Assembly: GCA_964607245.1 (NCBI GenBank)
Contig: CAZSIB010000002.1
Coordinates: 1 to 64,000 of the forward strand
Direction: 5' to 3'
Origin: CAZLPZ01 sp964607245
GTDB taxonomy: Bacteria > Pseudomonadota > Alphaproteobacteria > Micavibrionales > Micavibrionaceae
DNA: 64,000 bases
Of the stretch, positions 52,569 to 62,431 are shown in pieces (position 1 is the first letter of the stretch; each line of letters begins with the position of its first letter). The notes under the pieces were generated by a model. That model was not told where the DNA came from and ran no database searches. It worked only from the letters and a program-made list of their open reading frames with translations. Made by a program: the position numbers and the translations under genes.

Positions 52569-53255
52569 GTGGGTATGCTTTTGGATACGGTTGTGTCTGC
52601 GTCGCTGATCCTTGCCTCGGCGCAAGGGGGCATGGTGCCCGAGGCGTCGTGGTGTACACCGCCGCGGCCGCCCGTGGTTCAGGTGGGGTTGATTGCCCCG
52701 ACACCGACGGCCGATTTCTCAAAGACGATGAAACAACTTGAAACGTTTCGGATTGATACAAAAAATCCGTATGGCGCGCATGTGGATACGCATGTCGGGG
52801 GATTGACATCGGGGACGGTCAAAGTCGAACAAACCATGGCAGTTGGCGGTGTACGGCATGGCGATGACATTTGTGTTTGGCCAACACGGGTCAGTGTGAC
52901 GCTGCGTTTGGATCAACGCGTTTATGTGGCGCGCGATTATCCGCCGCGGACATGCATGCATAACGCCGTTTGGGACCATGAGCACAAGCATATTCGTGTG
53001 GACCGTGAAATCATCAACCAATATCGCCCGGTGTATGAACGTGCGGTGCGCGCGTACCTTCAGAAAAATCCTTTTATGGGGCCGTTTCCAAAAGGCCAGG
53101 AAAAGGCGGCCCAGTCGCGCGTCATGGCCGGACTGCGTGACGCCATATCCGCTGTGACGAAACGCATGGAAAAGGACCGCGGGGCCCGTCAGCAGGCGGT
53201 GGATACGCGTGTGGAATATGACCGTGTGGCCGCCCTTTGCGCGCCTAAACGTTGA
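52569..53255 (+). CDS. Possible secreted Zn-dependent protease-like protein (HEXXH)
   Basis: About 228 residues. A short hydrophobic N-terminus could be a signal peptide. The centre holds WDHEHKHIRVDREI with an HEXXH motif at residues 137-141, and Cys residues occur before it. The pattern recalls DUF922-type predicted metalloproteases, but the match is only by motif. Either the GTG at 52569 or the ATG at 52575 may start it. It converges with flgH. Confidence 0.55.
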   Translation: MGMLLDTVVSASLILASAQGGMVPEASWCTPPRPPVVQVGLIAPTPTADFSKTMKQLETFRIDTKNPYGAHVDTHVGGLTSGTVKVEQTMAVGGVRHGDDICVWPTRVSVTLRLDQRVYVARDYPPRTCMHNAVWDHEHKHIRVDREIINQYRPVYERAVRAYLQKNPFMGPFPKGQEKAAQSRVMAGLRDAISAVTKRMEKDRGARQQAVDTRVEYDRVAALCAPKR

Positions 53256-53267
53256 TCAGAAGTCGTT

Positions 53268-54026
53268 TTAGAACGGGAAAATCACATCATAAATTTGTTG
53301 CCCAACGCGCGGTTGCTGCAAATCGGTGATCTGTCCTTTCCCACCATACGAGATGCGCGCTTCGGCAATTTTCTCATAGCTGATGCGGTTATTCGTTTCG
53401 ATATCTTCGGGGCGGATGACGCCCATCAGATCAAGAATGCGGTTTTCAAAATTGACGCGCACCTCTTGGCGGCCATGAACGACCATATTGCCGTTGGGCA
53501 GAATTTGCGTGACCATGGCGGCCAGTTGCAAGTTGATCTCTTCTTTGCGGTTGACACTGCCTTTGCCGTTTGTGGATGAATTGCTCGTTGTTTCAGTTAG
53601 ATTTGCAGGATCCGCGCCATCGGGCAACAGGTCTTTGATCCGTTTTTCAAAGCCACCGATCGCTGGGATATCCAGATTTTCAGATCCTGCGCGGGTGCGT
53701 TTCGTTTCGTTCGAAAGTTTTGCATCATCATCAATTTGGATCATCACGGTCAGAATATCGCCAACTTTGCGCGCGCGTTGATCTTTAAAAAAAGTCTGGC
53801 GGTTACTGGCCCAAAGCGAATTGGACAAACGCCTGGGGTCTTCTTCACGCGGCATGGGCAACGACACCGGACGATAATTTTCTTGAGTTGTCGGGTTGGT
53901 AATAGGTGTTTGATCGGGGGCCTTGCCGATATTGGCCAAACGTTCGGCGGTTGTCCCACATCCCGCAAGCGCAAGGGTCAGCAACGTCGTTCCAATCAGG
54001 TGCGTATATAAAAGGCGGTTCATCAT
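53268..54026 (-). CDS. flgH: Flagellar L-ring protein
   Basis: The 252-residue lipoprotein forms the outer-membrane ring of the flagellar basal body. It has a lipobox (TLALAGC), a SLWASNRQTFFKDQRARKVGDILTVMIQIDD segment and the C-terminal RPEDIETNNRISYEKIAEARISYGGKGQITDLQQPRVGQQIYDVIFPF, all typical of FlgH. AAGGA precedes the ATG. It is the last gene of the leftward flgF-flgG-flgA-flgH string. The usual flgI neighbour is not in the window. Confidence 0.95.
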   Translation of the reverse strand: MMNRLLYTHLIGTTLLTLALAGCGTTAERLANIGKAPDQTPITNPTTQENYRPVSLPMPREEDPRRLSNSLWASNRQTFFKDQRARKVGDILTVMIQIDDDAKLSNETKRTRAGSENLDIPAIGGFEKRIKDLLPDGADPANLTETTSNSSTNGKGSVNRKEEINLQLAAMVTQILPNGNMVVHGRQEVRVNFENRILDLMGVIRPEDIETNNRISYEKIAEARISYGGKGQITDLQQPRVGQQIYDVIFPF

Positions 54027-54038
54027 ATATTCCTTTTG

Positions 54039-55028
54039 TTAATCGATCATCACGCGGTGGTCGGCAAGGACCGTGCCTTGCAAATTTTTATTACTGTCGG
54101 TGTTCACCACGCGCACGCGGTCCCCTTGACGACCATCATCAAGCGCGCGGCCTTGGGCCGAGAGTTCAAGAGGGCCATTTTTGTACACAAGCGCAATTTT
54201 ATCACCCCGTGCAATAAGGCGCGGAATTTCGACATCGCCTTCTTTCATTGTTTTTCCGGGCATGAGTGTACGCCGCGCCGTGAGGCCCACAATCTGGGCT
54301 GGATCCAGAATAATTTTTCCTTGCACCAGGCTGGATTTTGTTTCGGCGATTTCAATGTCATCGGCATCAATAATCTGGCCTTTGGTCAAGGTCGTACGGA
54401 GAACAGGCACATCGATGAGCACCTCAATTTTTCCACTGACAAGCATCGTGTTTTGTGGAAGCGTAGCCGGCGCAAGACGCATCGAAAAAATTGATGTGGC
54501 AGGGTTCCATTGAATATCTGTTGTCGATAAATCCGGCGCTGTGTTTTTGGGAAGCGCGATCGGTGTGGGCGCAGATGTATAGGTCAGCGTAAATTTTTCT
54601 GGCGCGCCTGAACGGATAAGGGCGTCTTTTACGGCCGTGTTGATTTCCTCAACGCCAATCAACATCCCGTCACGTTTCAGCGTCACGGAGTCATCGGCCG
54701 TTTTGGGTGTCCAGTCGACATGATAGGCCGAGGCCAGGGTCATGAGCGTGCGTGCATTTAACGTGACCTCTTGTCCCGGTTGCGGCGCAGGGCCGATTTC
54801 CTGATTGCGCGATGCCGGGACATCTGGAAAAACGTCCTGCAGATGAATGACCCCGCGGTCAATCACACGGACCTCCTGGGTCGGGGTATTCGGCCCCGCA
54901 TAGGCGAATGAAATGACCAAAGGGAGTAAATGAAAAACGACAAAAACCGTCATCAAGACACGGAGCCCCACGCGCAAAATGACGCGCGCGGGACGTGTGT
55001 CATGAGGCGAGAAAGATTGGTCAAGCAT
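54039..55028 (-). CDS. flgA: Flagellar P-ring assembly chaperone
   Basis: About 329 residues. A signal-anchor near the N-terminus (VGLRVLMTVFVVFHLLPLVISFAYA) sends it to the periplasm, where FlgA helps FlgI form the P-ring. The C-terminal SAF/ChapFlgA domain (LVQGKIILDPAQIVGLTARRTL...ALVYKNGPLELSAQGRALDDGRQGDRVRVVN) is clear. The ATG at 55028 has AAGGGA upstream; an earlier ATG at 55046 has no good site. Confidence 0.9.
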   Translation of the reverse strand: MLDQSFSPHDTRPARVILRVGLRVLMTVFVVFHLLPLVISFAYAGPNTPTQEVRVIDRGVIHLQDVFPDVPASRNQEIGPAPQPGQEVTLNARTLMTLASAYHVDWTPKTADDSVTLKRDGMLIGVEEINTAVKDALIRSGAPEKFTLTYTSAPTPIALPKNTAPDLSTTDIQWNPATSIFSMRLAPATLPQNTMLVSGKIEVLIDVPVLRTTLTKGQIIDADDIEIAETKSSLVQGKIILDPAQIVGLTARRTLMPGKTMKEGDVEIPRLIARGDKIALVYKNGPLELSAQGRALDDGRQGDRVRVVNTDSNKNLQGTVLADHRVMID

Positions 55029-55055
55029 GGTGCATGTCCCTTTCATGAGGTTTTA

Positions 55056-55844
55056 TTACCTCAGTTGATTGACAGTGTTCAGCATTTCATCGGTCGTGCT
55101 GATCACGTTTGAATTCATTTCATAGGACCTTTGCGCGGTGATAAGACGCGTAATTTCCTCAACCACGTTGACATTCGATTGTTCAATGGCATTTTGTTGG
55201 ACTTTACCAAAGTTTTCTGTGGCCGGTGCACCCGTTGTGACGGCGCCCGAGGCATCTGTTTCCTGGAACATCGTGTCGCCAATCGCGTCAAGACCCGCGG
55301 GGTTTGCAAACATCGCAAGTTCGATCTGTCCCACGTTTTGAAGCGCGGTCTGTCCCGGGGATTTCACCCATACTTCGCCACTTTCATTGATTTCAATCGA
55401 TGTGGCATCGGTCGGGATCGTGATTTGCGGCTCTACGATATAGCCTTGTTGCGTGACGATCGTGCCGTCGGCATCCATGCTGAGCGCACCCGCGCGGGTA
55501 TAGGCCGTTTCGCCGTTGGGGAGGAGGACTTGGAAGAATCCTTCTCCACTGATCGCGAGATCCAGAGGGTTTTCCGTGAGTGAAATGGATCCTTGTTCGT
55601 GGCTACGCATTGTCGCGACAGGGCGTACGCCGAGGCCCAGTTGAATCCCCGTGGGGACAATCGTGCCGGAATCGGATGACGTCGCACCCGGGCGGCGCAG
55701 ATCTTGATACAATAAATCTTGGAATTCCAAGCGTTGGCGTTTAAACCCAGAGGTCGTCATGTTGGCAATGTTGTTCGAGATGACGTCGACGTTCATCTGT
55801 TGGGCCAGCATGCCGGTTGCGCCAATATCAAGAGATCTCATCAT
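55056..55844 (-). CDS. flgG: Flagellar distal rod protein
   Basis: This 262-residue rod protein has the conserved N-terminal axial segment (LDIGATGMLAQQMNVDVISNNIANMTTSGFKRQRLEFQDLLYQDLRRPGA) and a C-terminal VNVVEEITRLITAQRSYEMNSNVISTTDEMLNTVNQLR, both diagnostic of FlgG. It lies between flgF and flgA. Confidence 0.97.
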   Translation of the reverse strand: MMRSLDIGATGMLAQQMNVDVISNNIANMTTSGFKRQRLEFQDLLYQDLRRPGATSSDSGTIVPTGIQLGLGVRPVATMRSHEQGSISLTENPLDLAISGEGFFQVLLPNGETAYTRAGALSMDADGTIVTQQGYIVEPQITIPTDATSIEINESGEVWVKSPGQTALQNVGQIELAMFANPAGLDAIGDTMFQETDASGAVTTGAPATENFGKVQQNAIEQSNVNVVEEITRLITAQRSYEMNSNVISTTDEMLNTVNQLR

Positions 55845-55865
55845 GATGGATATGCTCCGTTCGGT

Positions 55866-56576
55866 TTAATTTTGTGAGATGATGCGCTGGATCGCGGTAC
55901 GTTCCAGATCGTGTTCGCTTTGGATCATGCGCTGGAGCGCTTGGTAGTCGCGCAGAATTGAAATCATGCGGGTCATTTCGGTCACACCTTGAACGTTCGA
56001 CCCTTCGATCGCCCCTTGAAGGGCGCGCGTATTCACCGCCGGGGTTGGCGCGGCGTTGTTCTCGGCGCGGTAGAGGCCATTGCCTTCACGGACCAGTTGA
56101 TCCGCATTTGAAAATTCGACGATGGAGATTTTCCCGAGAATGCCTTCTTCGTTCGAGACATTACCTTGTTCGTCGATATGAATTTCGCGGGATCCCGGCG
56201 GAATGGTAATGCCGACATTATCGCCCGACGGCGTGATGATATTTCCACTTTGACCCATGGTAAAAGACCCGGCGCGGGTGTAACGCGGCCCTTGCGGTGT
56301 GGCGATTTCAAAAAACCCAGGTCCTTGAAGCGCGACATCCAGCGGCGCGCCCGTGACTTGGGTCACACCCGGTGCGGCACTCGTATACTGCCCGTAATCC
56401 GCGACCATGGAATAGGCCGGGCCCTGGCCCTTGGGGTCCATCATATGTTCCCGAAACAATAGGCTTTGTTCCCGGTATCCGGGCGTGTTGATGTTGGCCA
56501 CGTTGTTGGCCACCATATCCATCTGGGCCTGAAGCACCATTTGGCGGGACAATCCAACGTAAAGGGCGTTTTCCAT
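55866..56576 (-). CDS. flgF: Flagellar proximal rod protein
   Basis: The 236-residue rod protein opens with YVGLSRQMVLQAQMDMVANNVANINTPGYREQSLLF and ends with SNVQGVTEMTRMISILRDYQALQRMIQ, typical of FlgF. It is the first gene of the flgFGAH string, and a strong sigma-54 promoter match lies 33-48 bases upstream of its ATG. AAAGG lies about 9 bases before the ATG. Confidence 0.95.
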   Translation of the reverse strand: MENALYVGLSRQMVLQAQMDMVANNVANINTPGYREQSLLFREHMMDPKGQGPAYSMVADYGQYTSAAPGVTQVTGAPLDVALQGPGFFEIATPQGPRYTRAGSFTMGQSGNIITPSGDNVGITIPPGSREIHIDEQGNVSNEEGILGKISIVEFSNADQLVREGNGLYRAENNAAPTPAVNTRALQGAIEGSNVQGVTEMTRMISILRDYQALQRMIQSEHDLERTAIQRIISQN

Positions 56577-56608
56577 GGTGGTAAACCTTTCTTTCCGGTC
56601 AAGTGACT

Positions 56609-56624
56609 TGCATGTTCCGTGCCA
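56609..56624 (-). promoter_or_regulatory. Sigma-54 (RpoN) promoter of flgF-flgG-flgA-flgH
   Basis: On the minus strand TGGCACG-N4-ATGCA matches the RpoN consensus TGGCACG-N4-TTGCW at all positions but one. The GG at -24 and GC at -12 keep the exact spacing. Transcription would start near 56598, about 22 bases before flgF. Confidence 0.7.
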
Positions 56625-56776
56625 GAGAGGCGCGTTGTTTTATGGGCTATTCGTGTGTGATGCCTGGGTTATGGGCAAATTTTGCATGGCACCCGGGCAG
56701 GGATGACACTCTGGTTTATGGGGGTAAAATGGGGTAGGATTCGCGTGTTTATAGTTTTCTCCTGATCTTGGAACCG

Positions 56777-57466
56777 ATGCACATGGCCGACGATAAAGAA
56801 CAAAACGACGAAACCGACGCGCCTGCCGACGGGGCGGAAGGGGAGGGTGCGCCCGCAAAAGGCCGCAATATCAAGAAACTTTTGATCATTATTGTGCCCA
56901 TTGTCTTGCTTTTGGGCGGGGGCGCGGGGGCGTATGTGACAGGCGCGCTCGACGGACTTTTGGGCAAAAAACCCGCTGCCGAAGCGGGTGCGCACGGGGA
57001 AGACGGCGCGGAGGATGAAGAAAATGCCGATGCCGCCGCTACGGAAGACGAGTCGACCGGGGCCGATTCTCATGCGGCGGCCGAAAGTAAAGGCGGCGGC
57101 GAACATGGGGGCGGTGGAGAACATGGCGCGGCGCCCGTGGGCCCGGGGCCGTATTTCCTGAAAGTCGCCGATGAAAAAGGCCAGGATTTGGTCGTGAATT
57201 TAAATTCTCCCGATGGGCAGATGCGCTTTTTACAACTGGGGGTTCAGCTTGAGCTTGCAAAACCCGGAGATATCGAGAAGGTCAAGGCGGTCATGCCCCG
57301 CGTGATCGACCAATTCCAGACCTATTTACGCGAACTCCGGATCAAAGATCTGCGGGGATCGGCGGGGATTTACCGGTTACAAATTGAACTTCTCGCCCGC
57401 GTGAATCAAGCCGCCGCGCCGGTCAAGGTCAAGGATGTTCTTTTCGAAAAGATATTGATTCAATAA
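56777..57466 (+). CDS. fliL: Flagellar basal body-associated FliL
   Basis: About 229 residues. An acidic cytoplasmic N-terminus is followed by one membrane helix (LLIIIVPIVLLLGGGAGAYV), a long Ala/Glu/Asp/Gly/His-rich periplasmic linker, and the C-terminal FliL domain (YFLKVADEKGQDLVVNLNSP...YLRELRIKDLRGSAGIYRLQIELLARVNQA). FliL sits around the stator. Its frame also opens at TTG 56768. It is divergent from flgF and converges with rnr 7 bases apart. Confidence 0.88.
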   Translation: MHMADDKEQNDETDAPADGAEGEGAPAKGRNIKKLLIIIVPIVLLLGGGAGAYVTGALDGLLGKKPAAEAGAHGEDGAEDEENADAAATEDESTGADSHAAAESKGGGEHGGGGEHGAAPVGPGPYFLKVADEKGQDLVVNLNSPDGQMRFLQLGVQLELAKPGDIEKVKAVMPRVIDQFQTYLRELRIKDLRGSAGIYRLQIELLARVNQAAAPVKVKDVLFEKILIQ

Positions 57467-57472
57467 TTTGGC

Positions 57473-59839
57473 CTATCGTCTTGAACGCCCGCCTTTATTC
57501 CCGCGCGGGCTTGGTTTTGATCCGCGCGATGTGCCGCCGGGCCGTCCACCGCGATCAAACCGGCCCCGGTCGTTGCCGCCACGGTCTCTGCCACCGCCAC
57601 CGGTACGTTTCTCGCGCGGTTCAAAGGGCGGGCGATAGGTCTGGGGATCGATGTTCAGTTCATATCCCGGAATATCCGCGCCCAGTTCGTCGGTCACACG
57701 GAACATCAGGGCGCCTGCGAGTGGTGCTGCTTCGATCAGTTCAACGCGTATCGGCGCGCCCAGACGGTACACAATACCTGTCCGCCGACCAATAAGGGCG
57801 TGCAAGCGTTCGTCATGAATAAAGAAATCATTCTCGAGCATGCGAATGGGGACAAGGCCATCGGCGCCCGTTTCGGTGAGGCGCACAAAAAGGCCAAAGC
57901 GCGTGACGCTGGCGATCGTCGCGGTGAATGTCGCGCCGATTTTATCCATCATAAATGCCGCCGAGAAGCGGTCGACGGTATTGCGTTCGGCCTCCATCGA
58001 GGCGCGTTCAGTCAGTGAAATATGCTCGCACATATTCGCAAGGCCTAGGCGTTCATCGTCGGACAAGCCACCCGGTCCAAACCCATAGGCGGAAATAAGC
58101 GAGCGGTGGACAAGCAAATCGGCATAGCGGCGAATGGGCGAGGTGAAATGCGCATAGTGGTTAAGGGCCAAGCCAAAATGGCCGATATTATCGGGGGAAT
58201 AATGCGCCTGCATTTGCGAACGGAGCATGGACTCGCTGATCAGTTGTGCAAACGGTTTCCCTTTTGATTTCTTAAGGATCGCGGCCAGTTGCGCGGGTTC
58301 GTCAACATCCCCCTTGGGGACATCCACGCCAAACGTCGATAGATATGTCCGAAGATTTTGAATCTTTTCAAACGAGGGGCGGTCATGCACGCGGTAGACG
58401 CAGGGCGCTTTTTTCGTTTGAAGCGCAAGGGCGGCGGCGACGTTCGCGAGCACCATCAATTCTTCGATCAATTTGTGGCTGTCGAATCGTTCACGAAGGG
58501 CAATGCCGCACATAGCGCCCGTATCATCAACTAGAATTTTTCGTTCAGGGACCTCAAGCTCCAGTGTGCCGCGGGTCGCGCGGGCTTTTTTTAAGAGTTC
58601 ATAGGCGGCATAAAGCGGGAAAATAACGGACCGCAGAAGGGGTTCGGTTGTGGCATCGGGTTTACCGTCATAGGCCGCCTGGACCTGGGTATAGGTCAGG
58701 CGCGCCGCCGATTTCATGAGGCCCCGCAAGAATTTATGCTTGATCATCAGGCCGTTTTTATCAATCCACATGTGCACGGCGAGGCAATATCGATCTTCCT
58801 TGGGTTTTAAAGAACAGAGATCGTTTGAAAGCCCTTCGGGCAGCATGGGCAGAACGCGGTCGGGGAAATAGGTGGAGTTTCCGCGTTTATACGCCTCGTC
58901 ATCCAGTGCCGTGCCAGGCCGCACGTAATACGACACATCGGCAATCGCGACGATCAAGTGAAACCCGCCGGGGTTTTCCGGGCTGTCATCGGGTTCGGCG
59001 AATACCGCGTCATCGAAATCGCGCGCGTCTTCACCGTCAATCGTAATCAACGGAATCTTGCGCAAATCAATCCGGCCATCACCCATCGTGGGGCGCGGCA
59101 TTTTTTCTGCTTCTTTCACAACCGCGTCTGGAAATTCGGTGCGAAGCCCGAGTTCGTGCGCGGCGACCAGTGAAATAACCTTTGGATCGGTGACGGCGCC
59201 GATAATGCTGAGCACGCGTGCGCGGGTGTTGTCCGTTCCACGGCCACGGATGATTTCCGCGCGAACCAGTTGGCCCGGTTCTGCACCATTCAGGTCAGAT
59301 TCCGCAAGATCAAAATGATCGGCACCGCGTTTGGCAAGGGTCCGCACGGCATAGGCCGTGCGGGTTTTAATGATATCCCCGACAATAGTGGTGGTGGACG
59401 CATCGATGCGCCGGACGATTTTTCCGGTATATGCCGCCTGGGCGTCATCCACGGGATCATCATTGCGTTTGACGCGTACCAAGATCATGTCGCCTTCTGC
59501 AAGGCTTGCATGATCTTTGGAATCCGCGTCAATCATTACCTTGGGCCGGGGGCCTTGGGCATCCGTATCCCAATCGGTGGGTTCGGCGATCAAATCTCCA
59601 TCTAGTGTCACAGACGTGATGCGTAAGGGTGCAACATCGGGCAGGCCATCCGGAACGGCATAGCGTTGTCCACCGACCTTGATAATTTTTCCGGCGTCAT
59701 CAAGATCATTCAAGATATCTTTGAGCGCCAAGCGGATATCACCCTTGATGCCAAAGGCCTGGGCAATGGTGGTGCGTGTCGACGGGCCCTGTTCGCGTAA
59801 GAACGTGATGAGGGTAGAGGGCGTGAGTTCGTTTTTCAT
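57473..59839 (-). CDS. rnr: Ribonuclease R
   Basis: About 788 residues. The order is an N-terminal winged-helix region, cold-shock domains, the RNB catalytic domain (TIDGEDARDFDDAVFAE with the metal-binding Asp residues; ALNHYAHFTSPIRRYADLLVHR), an S1 domain and an Arg/Gly-rich tail. It degrades structured RNA 3' to 5'. ATG 59839 is chosen over the TTG at 59851. It is 52 bases downstream of topA on the same strand. Confidence 0.95.
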   Translation of the reverse strand: MKNELTPSTLITFLREQGPSTRTTIAQAFGIKGDIRLALKDILNDLDDAGKIIKVGGQRYAVPDGLPDVAPLRITSVTLDGDLIAEPTDWDTDAQGPRPKVMIDADSKDHASLAEGDMILVRVKRNDDPVDDAQAAYTGKIVRRIDASTTTIVGDIIKTRTAYAVRTLAKRGADHFDLAESDLNGAEPGQLVRAEIIRGRGTDNTRARVLSIIGAVTDPKVISLVAAHELGLRTEFPDAVVKEAEKMPRPTMGDGRIDLRKIPLITIDGEDARDFDDAVFAEPDDSPENPGGFHLIVAIADVSYYVRPGTALDDEAYKRGNSTYFPDRVLPMLPEGLSNDLCSLKPKEDRYCLAVHMWIDKNGLMIKHKFLRGLMKSAARLTYTQVQAAYDGKPDATTEPLLRSVIFPLYAAYELLKKARATRGTLELEVPERKILVDDTGAMCGIALRERFDSHKLIEELMVLANVAAALALQTKKAPCVYRVHDRPSFEKIQNLRTYLSTFGVDVPKGDVDEPAQLAAILKKSKGKPFAQLISESMLRSQMQAHYSPDNIGHFGLALNHYAHFTSPIRRYADLLVHRSLISAYGFGPGGLSDDERLGLANMCEHISLTERASMEAERNTVDRFSAAFMMDKIGATFTATIASVTRFGLFVRLTETGADGLVPIRMLENDFFIHDERLHALIGRRTGIVYRLGAPIRVELIEAAPLAGALMFRVTDELGADIPGYELNIDPQTYRPPFEPREKRTGGGGRDRGGNDRGRFDRGGRPGGTSRGSKPSPRGNKGGRSRR

Positions 59840-59890
59840 TTTTAGATTCAATCTTTGTTATTTATCTAACCCTCTCTTATTCAGGGAGAG

Positions 59891-62431
59891 TCAGGATGTA
59901 GGTTCTTTTTTTGTTTTCTTTTTCGTTGTTGTTTTCTTAGTCGCGGATTTCTTGGCGGCGGGTTTTTTTGCCGCCGATTTCTTTGTTGCTGATTTTTTTG
60001 GTTTTTCGGTTTCTTTTGCGTCTGTTACTCCGGCTGTATCCGCTTTTTTCTTGCCCCAGCGACCCTTGGAGGGGTTCGCGAGTTTTTGGGTGATGAGATC
60101 CACGGCCCGGTTCATGCCAATGGTTAACACATCCTCGCCCTTGGGGATCGAGGCAAAGGTCGTGTCATGTTTCACGAATGGGCCAAAGCGCCCAATGCCC
60201 GCCGTAATCATCTTGCCTGTTTCCGGGTGCGCGCCAATATCGCGCGGCAGTTCCAAGAGTTTGAGCGCCGCCTTGAGGTCGACATCCGCAACATTCATCC
60301 CGCGCGGCAAGCCCTGGCGTTTGGGTTTGTCTTTTGATTCCGGGGGCGCGTCGATTTGCACATAGGGACCATAGGGGCCTTTGCGTAAAGAAATCGTGCG
60401 ACCCGAGAGCGGATCGGTCCCGAGTTCTTTCGGGCCCGCCGCCAGAATATCATCACCTGCGGTTGCGGCCCCGTCGCCATCGGTTTCAGTCGCAAGGGGG
60501 CGCGTGAATTTACATTCAGGATAATTTGAACAGCCAATAAACGCGCCAAACTTCCCAAGCTTTAAGGAAAGGCGGCCATTTCCACACACGGTGCAGACAC
60601 GTGGATCTTTACCATCCGCGCGCGGCGGGAATAAATGCACGGCCAGTTCCGCGTCGAGATGATCGAGGACATCACGGACTTTTAAATCCTTGGTCCCGTC
60701 AATGGCCGCCGAGAAATCGACCCAGAATTGGCGCAAGGCCTCTTTCCAGTGTACATGACCGGCCGAAATCGCATCGAGCTCATCTTCTAGATTCGCGGTA
60801 AAATCATAGTCCACATAACGCGGAAAAAATTTCATCAAAAACGTTGTGACCAAGCGCCCACGATCTTCGGGGGTGAAGCGTTTGCGGTCCAGTGTCACGT
60901 AATTTCGGTCTTGCAACACCTGAATAATGGAGGCATAGGTGGACGGACGACCAATCCCCAGTTCTTCAAGCGCCTTGACCAAGGACGCTTCGGAATATCG
61001 CGGCGGGGGTTCGGTGAAATGTTGATCCGGGATCACGTCGATTGTCTTGACGGGATCGTTTTGGGTCAGGGGCGGCAAACGGCGATCTTTTTCATCATCG
61101 TCATCATCGCCGTCGCGGGGCGCATCATCGCGGTCTTCGTGGTAGAGTTTCAAAAACCCGTCAAAGGTAACAACCGAGCCATTTGCGCGCAAAATCACAT
61201 CGTCGGTCCCATCGGATAATTCGGCGACAACCTGGTCAAGGACGGCGCTTTCCATCTGGCACGCCATGGTGCGTTTCCAAATCAGATCATAAAGTTTCGC
61301 CAGACGGTCATCCGAGACTTGTTTTGCAACATCCCAGGGCAAACGGGCGAGGGAGGTTGGGCGGATCGCCTCGTGGGCTTCTTGGGCGTTTTTGGCCTTG
61401 GATTTGTACATGCGCGGGCTTGCGGGCAGGTATTTATCACCATAGATATTTTTGATTGTGTCGCGCGTTTGCATGACGGCATCGGTCGAGAGCGTAATGC
61501 CGTCCGTTCGCATATAGGTGATGAGCCCCACGGTTTCGCCGTTGATATCGATCCCTTCATAAAGTTGTTGGGCCAGGCGCATGGTGGTCGCCGCCGAAAA
61601 ACCCAATTTCCGCGACGCCTCCATTTGAAGAGAGGAGGTGATAAACGGCGGATAGGGGTTGCGGCGCGCTTGCTTTTTCTCAAGCTTGGTGACGCGCAGG
61701 GATTTATTTTTGATCCGTGTGACCGCGGTATGTGCGGCGTCTTCGTTCGGAATGTCCAGTTTATCGAGTTTATTACCGGAGAGATGTGTCAAGCGCGCGG
61801 TAAAGGGTGCGCCGTCCACAGTGTGCAGCCGCGCGATCACGCTCCAATATTCTTGCGCCCGGAATTTTTCAATCTCGGCCTCGCGTTCGCAAATCAGGCG
61901 CAGCGCCACAGATTGGACCCGGCCCGCCGACCGCGAGCCCGGCAATTTCCGCCACAGGACGGGAGACAGATTAAACCCCACAAGATAATCGAGCGCGCGG
62001 CGCGCGAGATAGGCATCCACCAGGTCCTTATCCACCTGGCGGGCATGGGTAAAGGCGTCTTTAATCGCAGTTTTTGTGATTTCATTAAAGGTCACGCGCT
62101 GGACCGTCTTACCCGAGAGTAAGTCTTTATCTTGCAAAATTTGTTGGACATGCCAGGAAATGGCCTCGCCCTCGCGGTCGGGGTCGGTCGCGAGATACAG
62201 GGTGTCGGCCTTTTTTAAGGCTTTTTCGATGGCGGAGAGCGGTTTATCCGCCCGCTCCCCCAGTTCCCAGCGCATATTAAAGTCTTCATCCGGCAAGACA
62301 GACCCGTTCTTGGCGGGCAGGTCGCGGACATGGCCATAGGAGGCCAAGACGGTATACCCCCCACCCAGATATTTCTCGATGGTTTTGGCCTTGGCCGGTG
62401 ATTCAACAATGACGAGAGCGTTCGCGCTCAC
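59891..62431 (-). CDS. topA: DNA topoisomerase I
   Basis: The 846-residue type IA enzyme relaxes negative supercoils. It starts with the Toprim domain (LVIVESPAKAKTIEKYLGG, ATDPDREGEAISWH), contains the catalytic region with ITYMRTDG, a C4 zinc element (CTVC...CSNYPEC) and further Phe/Gly repeats. The tail is a long Lys/Ala/Thr-rich histone-like stretch. The start is GTG at 62431; the first 29 bases overlap the end of dprA. Confidence 0.96.
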   Translation of the reverse strand: MSANALVIVESPAKAKTIEKYLGGGYTVLASYGHVRDLPAKNGSVLPDEDFNMRWELGERADKPLSAIEKALKKADTLYLATDPDREGEAISWHVQQILQDKDLLSGKTVQRVTFNEITKTAIKDAFTHARQVDKDLVDAYLARRALDYLVGFNLSPVLWRKLPGSRSAGRVQSVALRLICEREAEIEKFRAQEYWSVIARLHTVDGAPFTARLTHLSGNKLDKLDIPNEDAAHTAVTRIKNKSLRVTKLEKKQARRNPYPPFITSSLQMEASRKLGFSAATTMRLAQQLYEGIDINGETVGLITYMRTDGITLSTDAVMQTRDTIKNIYGDKYLPASPRMYKSKAKNAQEAHEAIRPTSLARLPWDVAKQVSDDRLAKLYDLIWKRTMACQMESAVLDQVVAELSDGTDDVILRANGSVVTFDGFLKLYHEDRDDAPRDGDDDDDEKDRRLPPLTQNDPVKTIDVIPDQHFTEPPPRYSEASLVKALEELGIGRPSTYASIIQVLQDRNYVTLDRKRFTPEDRGRLVTTFLMKFFPRYVDYDFTANLEDELDAISAGHVHWKEALRQFWVDFSAAIDGTKDLKVRDVLDHLDAELAVHLFPPRADGKDPRVCTVCGNGRLSLKLGKFGAFIGCSNYPECKFTRPLATETDGDGAATAGDDILAAGPKELGTDPLSGRTISLRKGPYGPYVQIDAPPESKDKPKRQGLPRGMNVADVDLKAALKLLELPRDIGAHPETGKMITAGIGRFGPFVKHDTTFASIPKGEDVLTIGMNRAVDLITQKLANPSKGRWGKKKADTAGVTDAKETEKPKKSATKKSAAKKPAAKKSATKKTTTKKKTKKEPTS

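Noticed and set aside
56640..56776. Possible sigma-54 promoter for fliL (GGGCAAATTTTGCA near 56670)
   Set aside because: The spacing between GG and GC is one base short, so it fails the RpoN rule.
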